Assembly: GCF_021441885.1 (NCBI RefSeq)
Contig: NZ_CP090439.1
Span: forward strand, 1,736,001-1,800,000
DNA length: 64,000 bases
Reading direction: 5' to 3'
Source: Vibrio maritimus
GTDB lineage: Bacteria > Pseudomonadota > Gammaproteobacteria > Enterobacterales > Vibrionaceae
The translations under genes were made by a program, and so were the position numbers. Each line of letters begins with the position of its first letter. Within the stretch, counting starts at the first letter, position 1. Positions 17,517 through 25,490 of the stretch are shown in pieces. Under the pieces are notes generated by a model. It was not told the origin of the DNA and made no database searches. It saw only the letters and a list, made by a program, of their open reading frames with translations.

Positions 17517-18395
17517 ATGAATTTTTCATTGGATCAGATCTCTGCTTTTGTCTCAACTGTAGAGGAAGGCAGTTTCAAAAGCGCGGCAATTAAACTCAAC
17601 AAGCATTCAACGACGGTAAGCCAACAAGTGGCATCGTTAGAGATTGATCTAGGCTTTGCATTGTTTGATAGGCAGGTAAGAAAGTTAAACCTTACCGAAC
17701 AAGGGCGGCTTTGTTATGCCAACGCTAAGGGGGTAATGGTTGAAGCATTGCATCTGCAGAGTAAAGTCAGTGGCTTGCTCTCTGATGTACCAGCAACGTT
17801 TACGGTTGGTCTAGATACAACAGTGCGTGATAGGCAATTGGTTAGATGCGTCAAAGATCTCGCGGATAAGTTTCCAACGATTGATATTACGATTTTACAT
17901 GGGGACGCGGTATCCATAATCGATATGGCCGAACAAGGTAAAGTAGATGTTGGAATAGTTAACTCTCTATTTAAGGCGCACCGCTCTCTTACTATGGTGC
18001 CACTTTTTAGCTATGAAATAGTGTCGGTCGCCAGCTCAAAGTGGTTAGGGGAGCAAAGGGTTAAGTCAGAGTCCGAAGTTCGTATCTATCCTCAAATCGT
18101 TATGCAATATATTCAGAAAGCAAGCAGTCTAAAAGGGCATATTTTTAGTAATCGATGCTATACGGCGCAAAGTTTAATGGACCAGTTGGACATGGTGAGT
18201 ATGGGCATGGGATGGGCAATCGTACCTAAGTTCCAGGCGTTGGATATGCTTGATAGCGGTGACCTTGTCGAGTTTAAGATAGAGGGAGGCAAAAACATTA
18301 ACTGGAGTGCTGAGCTTATCTACGGGGCCGATAAAGCAATGAACCCCGTTCTAGCGAGGTTCATTGAAAATACGTCTTCACTGACGAATCGTTAG
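17517..18395 (+). CDS. LysR-family regulator paired with hydrolase copy 2
   Basis: 292 residues from ATG 17517, which has the near-ideal ribosome site AAGGAGGGG. The open frame runs back to 17382 inside the opposing hydrolase but lacks LysR similarity there. The HTH is at residues 4-62 (DQISAFVSTVEEGSFKSAA, LNKHSTTVSQQVASLE), then the effector domain, with a GMGWAIVPKF segment near residue 236 typical of LysR sugar-fold domains. It is paralogous to the regulators at 15093 and 19696 and is divergent from hydrolase 2. It likely controls that gene and itself. Confidence 0.92.
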   Translation: MNFSLDQISAFVSTVEEGSFKSAAIKLNKHSTTVSQQVASLEIDLGFALFDRQVRKLNLTEQGRLCYANAKGVMVEALHLQSKVSGLLSDVPATFTVGLDTTVRDRQLVRCVKDLADKFPTIDITILHGDAVSIIDMAEQGKVDVGIVNSLFKAHRSLTMVPLFSYEIVSVASSKWLGEQRVKSESEVRIYPQIVMQYIQKASSLKGHIFSNRCYTAQSLMDQLDMVSMGMGWAIVPKFQALDMLDSGDLVEFKIEGGKNINWSAELIYGADKAMNPVLARFIENTSSLTNR

Positions 18396-18450
18396 ACAAG
18401 AGAACTTAAATTGAGAGCTCGTGAGTGCGTCACAAGCTCTCAATTACTAA

Positions 18451-19524
18451 TTACTGACACGACCCCCAAACAATCTGACCACCTTTACGTCCTTGCTGAT
18501 AGATGTCCGCACAGGACTCTTGCTTCATTCCTGCAATATCATCGATATTAAATGAAAGCTGACCTGCATAACCTTCGTTGTAGTAAGTAATGCCGCCTGT
18601 CTCTAAGCTATACACAAAGGTCTCCCATGTCGCATAACTTTCATTGTTCGTAGGATCGATGACATCTTGAGGGACTTTATTACCAAAATCGAATACCGCT
18701 TTCATTTTTCCTCGTACATCAATCCAATCCGCATTAGCTTGCGGTGTCCAGTCGGTGTTGCTTGTGACATAGATTCCACGAACATTACGATCGCGTGAGC
18801 TAATTGAACCTGGCAAGTTTTCGGCATCATTCATATCAAATGTAGCGGTATAGGCTCTATGATCTTGTTGAAGTGGGGAGTTTGCCATTACGCGGAGATC
18901 GGTTGTTACGTCGCCGCGGTGCACGACCATTTCACCACCTTTGTTGAGCTGAAGAAGTGCAATGTCGCCGCTTTTATCTTGAATGGAAACATGGAACCCA
19001 TGCTGATGACCGGCAATGCCCGTTTTGTAGGCAATTTGAAACTCGCCTTGCTCAAAAGCTCTCACTGCTTCGTCAACAGTGGCATAGTTTTCAACAATGT
19101 ACGGCACGATATCAGAAAGGTGTACTGCAGGAGTGCCGTCATCTTTAATGTCTTTGATGAAGTCTACACTGTCATGCATATACAACATTGACGCTGAAAG
19201 ACCATCGGTGTTTATTGCTTCGCCAGTCGTATTATGGAAGGTTTTTACCTCTTCGAATGAAACAGTGTTGTGCTTTACTGTCCATGATTTCGCATTTTTA
19301 TACTCAGGAACTGGCTTGGTTTCACGCTGTGTGTCCGTTACTTGAACGTGGGCGATCGATTGCAGTTCGCTGCCACCCCAATCATAAGAGCGTGCTATCG
19401 AAATACCATGTAGGTCACCTGTATTTTGGATAATTCGCGAGCAAGCATGCGTGCTCGTAGAGATAGATGCAATTGAAGCAGTTGCTGCAATAGCGATGGC
19501 TAGCGTGTTCAGATTCTTTTTCAT
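18451..19524 (-). CDS. Exported Ntn amide hydrolase, bile-salt/penicillin V acylase family (copy 3)
   Basis: 357 residues with a signal peptide ending in STHA followed by Cys28 as the presumed N-terminal nucleophile. Mature Arg18 and Asp21 (A-R-S-Y-D-W) fill the catalytic positions. It is the close paralogue of copy 1: both have MLYMHDS/MLYMYDS, LLQLNKGG, VMANSPLQQDHRAY, SSxDRN(L/V)RG and a C-terminal Cys pair that could form a disulphide in the periplasm. Copy 1 and copy 3 therefore probably arose by duplication, with copy 2 as an older or separately acquired member. It is divergent from LysR copy 3 across about 170 bases. Confidence 0.9.
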   Translation of the reverse strand: MKKNLNTLAIAIAATASIASISTSTHACSRIIQNTGDLHGISIARSYDWGGSELQSIAHVQVTDTQRETKPVPEYKNAKSWTVKHNTVSFEEVKTFHNTTGEAINTDGLSASMLYMHDSVDFIKDIKDDGTPAVHLSDIVPYIVENYATVDEAVRAFEQGEFQIAYKTGIAGHQHGFHVSIQDKSGDIALLQLNKGGEMVVHRGDVTTDLRVMANSPLQQDHRAYTATFDMNDAENLPGSISSRDRNVRGIYVTSNTDWTPQANADWIDVRGKMKAVFDFGNKVPQDVIDPTNNESYATWETFVYSLETGGITYYNEGYAGQLSFNIDDIAGMKQESCADIYQQGRKGGQIVWGSCQ

Positions 19525-19575
19525 TTCACGGATTCCAAATAAAAGTCATAGGACGTTAGGGGATGGTGTTTTCAG

Positions 19576-19594
19576 TTCATAGTTAACTGATGAA
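19576..19594. promoter_or_regulatory. Possible LysR operator between hydrolase 3 and its regulator
   Basis: Dyad TTCAT-N9-ATGAA centred in the divergent gap, with a symmetric AGTTAACT core. Its size and place suit a LysR recognition site. No copy of the same sequence is seen in the other two divergent gaps. Confidence 0.4.
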
Positions 19595-19695
19595 TTGATT
19601 ATGGCGGGTCTATTGCTTATTCTGAACGGGCTCAAGAGTGGGAAAACCCCGCCCTTAAGTCATGTATCGAACATGGTGACTGAAAGGTAATGCTA

Positions 19696-20583
19696 ATGGC
19701 GATGACTCTAGAACAACTGAATGCTTTTGTAGAAACGGTTGAATGTGGCAGTTTTAAACAGGCTAGCGCTCGACTTGGAAAACACAAATCCACAGTAAGT
19801 GGATTGATTGCCAACCTAGAAGCCGAACTGGGGATGGAGCTTTTTGTCCGTAAGCCTCGTTCACTAGAGATAACAGCTAAAGGCACAGAAATTTATCGAT
19901 ATGCACTCTCTGTGCTACGAGAGTGCGACTTACTCAGCGTGAAAGCGAATAGCTTGTTAGAAGGCATGCCCTCGAGATTAACGTTGGCCATAGACCATGA
20001 CTTGATGGGGAGTGATGTCAGCGCGATCTGCGCAAAAGTCATTAAAAAGTTCCCAGCGATAGAGCTTAATGTCATTGCAGTAGATCCTATGCAAGTTAGA
20101 AGTCATGTTGTGAGTGAACAAGCTGATATTGGCTTTGGTATCTCATTGTTCAGTGGCAATCATGAGTTAACGATTGCAGATGGCTACTCGTTTGATGTTG
20201 CTTGTGTTGCTTCTCCAAATCTCGACTGCAGGGATAAGGTGCTCACACTAGATGAAGTCAGAGGTATGTTGCAGATATCGGCAAGGTTTATGAAGCAAAC
20301 AAGTCGCGAAGATACTCACAACCTGAGCAGCAGGAATATTTACAGTAACAGTTCGAAAAACACTTTGCAGTTGTTGGGGCAGGTAGATGCATGGGCGATG
20401 GTACCTGAGTTTTTGTGCTCTCAACAGCTAGGCGATGGTCAGCTAGACAAAATGTACATATCGTCAACAGCATCAAAAAGACCGAATCAATGGTCAACGG
20501 AGATTAGTTGGCTTACCGCGAAGCCGGTCAATAGTGCGATGGATTACGTCATCGAAGAGCTAGCAAGATTGCCTAATCGATAA
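19696..20583 (+). CDS. LysR-family regulator paired with hydrolase copy 3
   Basis: 295 residues from ATG 19696, which lies eight bases after GAAAGG; an ATG two codons earlier is too close to that site. The HTH (EQLNAFVETVECGSFKQAS, LGKHKSTVSGLIANLE) is nearly superposable on the regulators at 15093 and 17517, and PRSLEIT matches the PRSLEVT wing of copy 1. The effector domain is more diverged, as expected if each regulator senses a different ligand. It is divergent from hydrolase 3. Confidence 0.92.
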   Translation: MAMTLEQLNAFVETVECGSFKQASARLGKHKSTVSGLIANLEAELGMELFVRKPRSLEITAKGTEIYRYALSVLRECDLLSVKANSLLEGMPSRLTLAIDHDLMGSDVSAICAKVIKKFPAIELNVIAVDPMQVRSHVVSEQADIGFGISLFSGNHELTIADGYSFDVACVASPNLDCRDKVLTLDEVRGMLQISARFMKQTSREDTHNLSSRNIYSNSSKNTLQLLGQVDAWAMVPEFLCSQQLGDGQLDKMYISSTASKRPNQWSTEISWLTAKPVNSAMDYVIEELARLPNR

Positions 20584-20717
20584 ATACCACTTTTGGCCGA
20601 AGATTCGGATGGCTGACTTTCAAAATTAATTTGAAACTCTATTAACGGCTAACTGGTTTTTTATTGTGAGTGGCTACTGTAGCCTTGGACAAAAGTAGGT
20701 AACAAAGGAATCTTCCT

Positions 20718-21371
20718 ATGAGTATTGTTCAAAGTGCTAAATCTCGTTATTCAACCAAAGCATTTGATCCTGCGGGCCGTCTTTCCCTCGAGCAAATAGA
20801 GGCAATCAAGGAGTTATTGCGTTTCAGTCCATCAAGCGTGAACTCCCAACCTTGGCATTTTATGATCGCCGGTAGCCCAGAAGGAAAAGCGCGTATCGCT
20901 AAAGCAATGCAAGGCGATTACATCTACAACTCGGACAAGGTGCTTAACTCGTCTCATGTGCTTGTATTCTGTACAAAAGTAGATATTGATGACCACTACT
21001 TAAACCTTTTACTTGAAAATGAGGAAAGGGATGGTCGTATTGCCAATGACCAGGCGAAGCAAGGTCAGCACAAAGTGCGCAGCTACTATGTTGATATGCA
21101 TCGTTCAGAGCTCAAAGACGTGCAACACTGGATGGAAAAACAGGTATACCTAAACCTAGGGACCGTGTTGCTCGGCGCGTCCACATTGGGTATCGATGCC
21201 GTTCCAATGGAAGGATTTGATTCTGAGATACTGGATAAAGAGTTTGGCTTGAAAGAAAAGGGCTACACGAGTTCTGTAGTGGTTCCTCTTGGTGTTCGAA
21301 GTGAAGAGGATTTCAATGCGAAGCTTCCTAAGTCGCGCCATGAGGCCGAATACTTATTTAGCGAGTTCTAG
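20718..21371 (+). CDS. nfsB: Oxygen-insensitive NAD(P)H nitroreductase NfsB
   Basis: FMN-dependent nitro- and quinone reductase, 217 residues, exactly the length of E. coli NfsB. The family pattern is clear: an N-terminal A-K-S-R-Y-S-T-K-A-F-D segment, R-F-S-P-S-S-V-N-S-Q-P-W-H-F at the FMN site, the KQVYLNLGTVLLGA helix, and PLGVRSEEDFNAKLPKSR close to the C-terminus. AAAGGA precedes the ATG. It is a single-gene unit convergent with a LysR gene 37 bases away. No regulator site is evident. Confidence 0.95.
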   Translation: MSIVQSAKSRYSTKAFDPAGRLSLEQIEAIKELLRFSPSSVNSQPWHFMIAGSPEGKARIAKAMQGDYIYNSDKVLNSSHVLVFCTKVDIDDHYLNLLLENEERDGRIANDQAKQGQHKVRSYYVDMHRSELKDVQHWMEKQVYLNLGTVLLGASTLGIDAVPMEGFDSEILDKEFGLKEKGYTSSVVVPLGVRSEEDFNAKLPKSRHEAEYLFSEF

Positions 21372-21408
21372 AGCAAGAACAGAAAATTATTGCCAGCCAA
21401 AAGCTCGA

Positions 21409-22332
21409 TTAGTTAACGAGAAATCGTTGCACTTTGTCTAGCTGAAGCTGGCATTTATGTTTAAGAAACGAACGGAACTCTTTGATGATAGGTCTCAACT
21501 GACGTTTGTCTGCACACACCATGTAGAGTGGGGCGGGTTCCCCATGCCAGTCAGGAAGCACTTTCTCTAACGTTCCGTCTATTAGGTCCTGACTCGCGTC
21601 AATCAGTGACTTATTGGCGATGCCTTTGCTTTTGAGTGCCATCCTTCTGACTACGTCACCATCATTGGCAAGGAAGGAGCCCTTCACTGTTATCACTTGT
21701 TCTTCATCGCCTTTGGTCAAAGGCCATTTGTTGTGTATCGCATCCGCTAACATGAAACTGATGCAATTATGGCTGAGTATATCCCTAGGCACTGAAATAG
21801 GCGGGTTATCTTTGATATAGCGAGGGGTCGCGCATAACAAACGTAGATTCTCTGTGCATAGAGGCGTCGCAATCATGCCTGAGTCTGGAAGTTCTCCATA
21901 ACGAATCGCGATATCTACGGGCTTGCTATACATATCGATGAGTTGATCTGAAAGTTCAAGCTTTACTGTTACGTTATTGTGTAGCTGGGTAAATTCATCG
22001 ATCCAATCTAACAATAGATTTCTACCAAAATCCGACGGAGCGGTTATGTAGATATTGCCGGTAAGCTCCCCTCGAGCACTGGCGATCTCTTCAACTCCCT
22101 GGTTCAACGTATCTAGAGCAAGTACCACTTTAGAGAGAAACCGTTCACCTTCACCCGTTAAGCTTAAACTGCGTGTGGTTCTCACGAAAAGAGGAAAGCC
22201 GACTTGCTCTTCTAAGCGTTTGATTGACGCACTCACGGCCGCTGGGGTCATATTTAATTGGTTAGCCACTTTTGAAAAATTGCCAAGTTTGGCTGTTTCG
22301 ACAAATAGTGTGAGCTCGTTGAGTGCTTTCAT
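21409..22332 (-). CDS. LysR-family transcriptional regulator (CrgA/AaeR-like group)
   Basis: 307 residues with a standard N-terminal HTH (LTLFVETAKLGNFSKVANQLNMTPAAVSASIKRLE) and an effector domain with IYITAPSDFGRN and VDIAIRYGELPDSGMIATPL. The latter strings are typical of the large LysR group that includes CrgA-like and aromatic-responsive regulators. It is not closely related to the three regulators in the hydrolase array. It is convergent with nfsB, so nfsB is not its obvious divergent target. The next gene on its 5' side is the tRNA. Confidence 0.9.
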   Translation of the reverse strand: MKALNELTLFVETAKLGNFSKVANQLNMTPAAVSASIKRLEEQVGFPLFVRTTRSLSLTGEGERFLSKVVLALDTLNQGVEEIASARGELTGNIYITAPSDFGRNLLLDWIDEFTQLHNNVTVKLELSDQLIDMYSKPVDIAIRYGELPDSGMIATPLCTENLRLLCATPRYIKDNPPISVPRDILSHNCISFMLADAIHNKWPLTKGDEEQVITVKGSFLANDGDVVRRMALKSKGIANKSLIDASQDLIDGTLEKVLPDWHGEPAPLYMVCADKRQLRPIIKEFRSFLKHKCQLQLDKVQRFLVN

Positions 22333-22510
22333 TTGGTCATCAAGTCGTGTCAGGTCTTAGAACCAACTTAGCGCAACTAGTATGGTTTAGTACAGCTTTG
22401 CAAGGTGCTTAAACCGTGAAAACGCTACTTAAGCTTGTGTCAGCTAGCAAGTTAGAAAAAGTTTGCAAAACAGAACTGCTGCGGGATAGGTGATTGGTAG
22501 CACGATAGAT

Positions 22511-22545
22511 ACGACAAAGCCCTTGTAAAACAAGGGCTTTGTCGT
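22511..22545 (-). terminator. Long hairpin downstream of tRNA-Ser
   Basis: Perfect 15-base arms (ACGACAAAGCCCTTG / CAAGGGCTTTGTCGT) around a 5-base loop, just past the tRNA 3' end. On the - strand the run of T precedes rather than follows the stem, so it may act by its internal CTTTGTC tail or as a processing/protection structure. The terminator call is moderate. Confidence 0.6.
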
Positions 22546-22551
22546 AAAAAG

Positions 22552-22642
22552 TGGCGGAGAGATAGGGATTTGAACCCTAGAACCGCTATTAACGGTTGCC
22601 GGTTTTCAAGACCGGTGCTTTCGACCACTCAGCCATCTCTCC
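22552..22642 (-). tRNA. tRNA-Ser (anticodon UGA)
   Basis: 91 nucleotides, read on the - strand from GGAGAGATGG to an encoded CCA. The acceptor stem GGAGAGA pairs with TCTCTCC. The anticodon loop CTTGAAA gives anticodon TGA on a CCGGT/ACCGG stem. A long variable arm (CAACCGTTAATAGCGGTT) marks a class II tRNA and hence serine. The T loop GGTTCAAATCC is canonical. It reads UCA codons and other UCN codons by wobble. Confidence 0.97.
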
Positions 22643-22655
22643 GTTGTTGGCGCTC

Positions 22656-22684
22656 ATAATAGGGGGGACGGAGTTCGCTGTAAA
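22656..22684 (-). promoter_or_regulatory. Promoter of tRNA-Ser
   Basis: On the - strand TTTACA, 17 bases, TATTAT, followed by a GC-rich discriminator (GAGCGCC) just before the tRNA. This combination is typical of stable-RNA promoters under growth-rate or stringent control. Confidence 0.75.
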
Positions 22685-22974
22685 GAAAAAATTTCATGAC
22701 TTTGGTTTGACTGCTTTAAAAGTGATCACATTGATTAAATCGTCTTCGATGTGTTGATTGGTGACAGTAGCGTTAGCTAGGCAAACGATTTCATTGCGTA
22801 ATCAACATGATCAATTACTCAAAATAAAATAATGTTTTTTATTGATAAGTCATTGAAAATATAAAATAAAACGATGTTCAGAATACGCTTGTGCGCTCGA
22901 AATTGTTTGCGTGATTAAGGGGTTTGCTTCAAAATATTAGGGTTAGTTCTCGCGAACTGTGATTTGAGGTCAAG
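22685..22974. other. AT-rich gap before the MaoC-like gene
   Basis: No open frame with gene character. Most of it is AT-rich. An AAGTGATCACATT palindrome near 22720 is too compact for a normal CRP site (lacks the 6-base spacer). The MaoC promoter presumably lies in the second half, but I cannot point to a convincing -35/-10 pair. Confidence 0.5.
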
Positions 22975-23655
22975 ATGAAAGTTGTAAAATTGTTTAAACA
23001 AAGAGCTGATTCTATCAAGCATCAGTCTGAGCTTATGCAATGGATGTCGCCAGCGATTAGAGAGTATTGGACTGAGTTTGTAGACAAAACAAACCACAGC
23101 AATTTCTTAGCGTGGGTTCGAGACTATCACAAGCCAGCGGTTAATGAACCAGAAGTTGCACAGGTCGAACCAGAAATTGTGCTCAAGCCCGCAGCTCAAG
23201 AGCTGTTTGATGAGCTTCAAGAGAAGATAGGTGAAGTTATCCACGAGGGTAGCTGGATCCATGTTGGGCAGGAGCGTATCAATCAATTTGGCGCTGTCAC
23301 TGAAGACAATCAGTGGATCCACACCGATCCGGAGCGAGCAGAGCAAGAGTCTCCGTTCAAGACGACGGTTGCACATGGTTTCCTTACATTGTCTTTATTG
23401 CCAGCACTAACGGATAGCGTCGACCCAGATAAGCCACTTTTTCCGACTGCGAAAATGATGGTGAACATCGGCTTGAATCAGGTTCGCTTCCCATATCCTG
23501 TAAAAGTCGGCAGTAATGTTCGTGCGAAAAGCACTTTAGTCAAAGTAACGCCGATTAAAAAAGGCCTTGAGATTGAACGCGAGATCCGTGTAGAAATTGA
23601 GGGTATTCGACGTCCAGCGTGTATCGCGACGTCAGTGATTCATCTTCACTTTTGA
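22975..23655 (+). CDS. MaoC-like (R)-enoyl-CoA hydratase family protein
   Basis: 226 residues. The C-terminal 150 form a hot-dog fold of the MaoC/NodN type: I-N-Q-F-G-A-V-T-E-D-N-Q-W-I-H carries the hydratase-2 motif with catalytic Asp and His, and the TTVAHGFLTLSLLP helix follows. The N-terminal 70 residues are an added helical segment rich in charged and aromatic residues, with no known domain that I recognise. Expected reaction: reversible hydration of trans-2-enoyl-CoA to (R)-3-hydroxyacyl-CoA, linking beta-oxidation with other lipid or polyester routes. GAGG precedes ATG. It is a single-gene unit with a strong terminator. Confidence 0.87.
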   Translation: MKVVKLFKQRADSIKHQSELMQWMSPAIREYWTEFVDKTNHSNFLAWVRDYHKPAVNEPEVAQVEPEIVLKPAAQELFDELQEKIGEVIHEGSWIHVGQERINQFGAVTEDNQWIHTDPERAEQESPFKTTVAHGFLTLSLLPALTDSVDPDKPLFPTAKMMVNIGLNQVRFPYPVKVGSNVRAKSTLVKVTPIKKGLEIEREIRVEIEGIRRPACIATSVIHLHF

Positions 23656-23676
23656 TGATAAACATTGAGTTTTATG

Positions 23677-23704
23677 AAGCCCAGCCTTTAAGCTGGGCTT
23701 TTTT
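23677..23704 (+). terminator. Intrinsic terminator after the MaoC-like gene
   Basis: AAGCCCAGC, loop CTTTAA, GCTGGGCTT, then T residues, 21 bases after the stop. Confidence 0.9.
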
Positions 23705-23737
23705 GTGCATGTTTGCCTTCATATTAACGCCAAATAT

Positions 23738-25354
23738 CTATCTGTGGTTCACATAGCAAACGTGGTAGTTAATGTTGAGCCGCTCAAAGTGCTTCATCCA
23801 TCGTTTTTGATTGTGTTGAAGTTTATCGCCTGGCCCTTTTACCTCGCACCACATAAAGTCTCCGTTTTTAAATGCAATGACATCAGGTTGGCCTGCTCTG
23901 TATGCACGAATATCTTCAAGAATCACCTCAAATAGTCCAGCTAGCTGTTGGTAGCTTATGGTATACATCGCTAACTCTATCCAAGATGCATCGACTAACT
24001 CCCAAAGAATGAATGGGTTCTGGAGACCATTTTTGTTTAGATGTACGGCGACTAGCTGTGTGATACCTTCACTTCTAATCTGGCTAAGACGATCTTCGAT
24101 AAGGACACTTCGGCTGTCTATAAACTCTTTTCGATAGAGGTCAAGAGGCTGACGTTGATAAGGGTTGATAAATGCGCCTTCAACAGGCGCAAACAAGATA
24201 TCCCAGAACGCTAGACCAAATAGCGTGTTGAGAAACTGGTTTTCAAGATAAAACGCATCCCATCCTTCGGCTTTAAGGGCTTCCGCAACAGCAACTTCGA
24301 CTCGACAATTTGTAAGGTCTAACTGGCGATAGACTTCCGGTAGCGTCGAAACTTGCTTTTTTGGTAAAGGAATACCAAGTTTCTTTTTTAGCGGAGAAGC
24401 GATGCGCTCTGCCACCTCAGACTCGTCAGTACTATACGGGTCAGCCAGCATCATTTTTGTGATAGATAAAGCCTCTTCTTGTCTTCCTTGAGCTTTAAGA
24501 ATGCGTGCTTGTCTTTCTCGAGATGGCGGGATGTTACTTTGCTGGAATAGCGCGAGAGCTTCATCTAGTGCCCCGCAACGCTCTAAGTCTCGAGCTACGG
24601 AGTTGATGAGTTTCTGGTACATTCTTTTGGCATGTTTGCCGTGAGGAGCGGGAAGTAATTGAGAGAATTCAATCAAATCTTCTCGTGATTTACGGTTTAT
24701 CTCTTCGTAGCGTAGTGACATCTCACTGATGCAAAAAGACGAATCCAGCTCTTCTCTGGTATGAAATAAGCGTGTTTTCACTGAAATTTCATACTGTTCG
24801 AATTTGTGAATGCCGAGATTTTCAAGTACAAACTGAGCAAACTCTTGGTATCGATTGCCAAAAAACAACAAACAAAACATAGGAAGAATTTGGTTATCCA
24901 CAAGCCTGATGACTTGAAATGGTAGCGTTGAAACCGAGTGGGGCATCTGTTCAGGCAAGAGTGCCACCAGCTCACTTTTACGGAGTGATTTGGGTAATTT
25001 GGGGAATAAAGCCAGAAGCTCCGGTTTAGTAAGAAGTGTGTCTGCTAATAGCTTTGGAGAGTCGGGAAGGGCTAGATCTACAAAACCAGAGAGAGCTAGA
25101 TTGGCAAGCAGTGTCTCTGGATTCGTGAGTTCTGAATAACGTAACTTATCACTTCTAAACCACTCACCTTTACGGGTCATCATTCGGACTAGTAGACATT
25201 GTTCGTCTTCTTCCAATGCGTAGAAACGAGCGAGCCACTGTTGCTCAGATTCATTTAACAGGTCTTGATATAAGTCTTTTACTCCCGAAAGAAGTGTCGT
25301 GAAGTTAGTTAGATAGTATTTGGGTTCTAGTACCACTGAAGGTGTGTGGGTCAC
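23738..25354 (-). CDS. VRR-NUC nuclease, bacterial FAN1 type
   Basis: 538 residues. The C-terminus has the PD-(D/E)xK virus-type replication-repair nuclease core: G-Q-P-D-V-I-A-F (catalytic Asp), then W-C-E-V-K-G-P-G-D with the Glu and Lys. A helical Q-x-x-W-M segment follows. The long N-terminal region contains FAN1-like helical repeats (EALALFQQSNIPPSRERQARIL resembles a TPR pair). FAN1 enzymes are structure-specific 5' flap nucleases used in crosslink repair; Pseudomonas has a characterised relative. The start is GTG with an upstream CAGG. It stands alone between two unrelated genes, convergent with the MaoC gene. Confidence 0.88.
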   Translation of the reverse strand: MTHTPSVVLEPKYYLTNFTTLLSGVKDLYQDLLNESEQQWLARFYALEEDEQCLLVRMMTRKGEWFRSDKLRYSELTNPETLLANLALSGFVDLALPDSPKLLADTLLTKPELLALFPKLPKSLRKSELVALLPEQMPHSVSTLPFQVIRLVDNQILPMFCLLFFGNRYQEFAQFVLENLGIHKFEQYEISVKTRLFHTREELDSSFCISEMSLRYEEINRKSREDLIEFSQLLPAPHGKHAKRMYQKLINSVARDLERCGALDEALALFQQSNIPPSRERQARILKAQGRQEEALSITKMMLADPYSTDESEVAERIASPLKKKLGIPLPKKQVSTLPEVYRQLDLTNCRVEVAVAEALKAEGWDAFYLENQFLNTLFGLAFWDILFAPVEGAFINPYQRQPLDLYRKEFIDSRSVLIEDRLSQIRSEGITQLVAVHLNKNGLQNPFILWELVDASWIELAMYTISYQQLAGLFEVILEDIRAYRAGQPDVIAFKNGDFMWCEVKGPGDKLQHNQKRWMKHFERLNINYHVCYVNHR

Positions 25355-25490
25355 GGCAATACCTGAGTGTTAACTGTTTGAAATAGCTCGCATCGACGCA
25401 TTAAATAATATGCAATTCAATGTGTAGTGTTTCATTGCTCTTCTGATCATCGTAGCGTTTAGCCATATTAGTCGCAAGTAAGGTAATACG

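Noticed and set aside
13886..19524. Signal sequences of the three hydrolases read as lipoprotein signals because Cys follows the cleavage point
   Set aside because: The residues before Cys are ANA, NA and HA without the Leu at -3 of a lipobox, and the Cys is the family's N-terminal nucleophile.
22552..22642. tRNA-Ser as an attachment site for an integrated island
   Set aside because: No integrase and no direct repeat of the tRNA 3' end is seen within the window on either side.
22715..22735. AAGTGATCACATT as a CRP site
   Set aside because: It lacks the TGTGA-N6-TCACA spacing; the two half-sites are fused.
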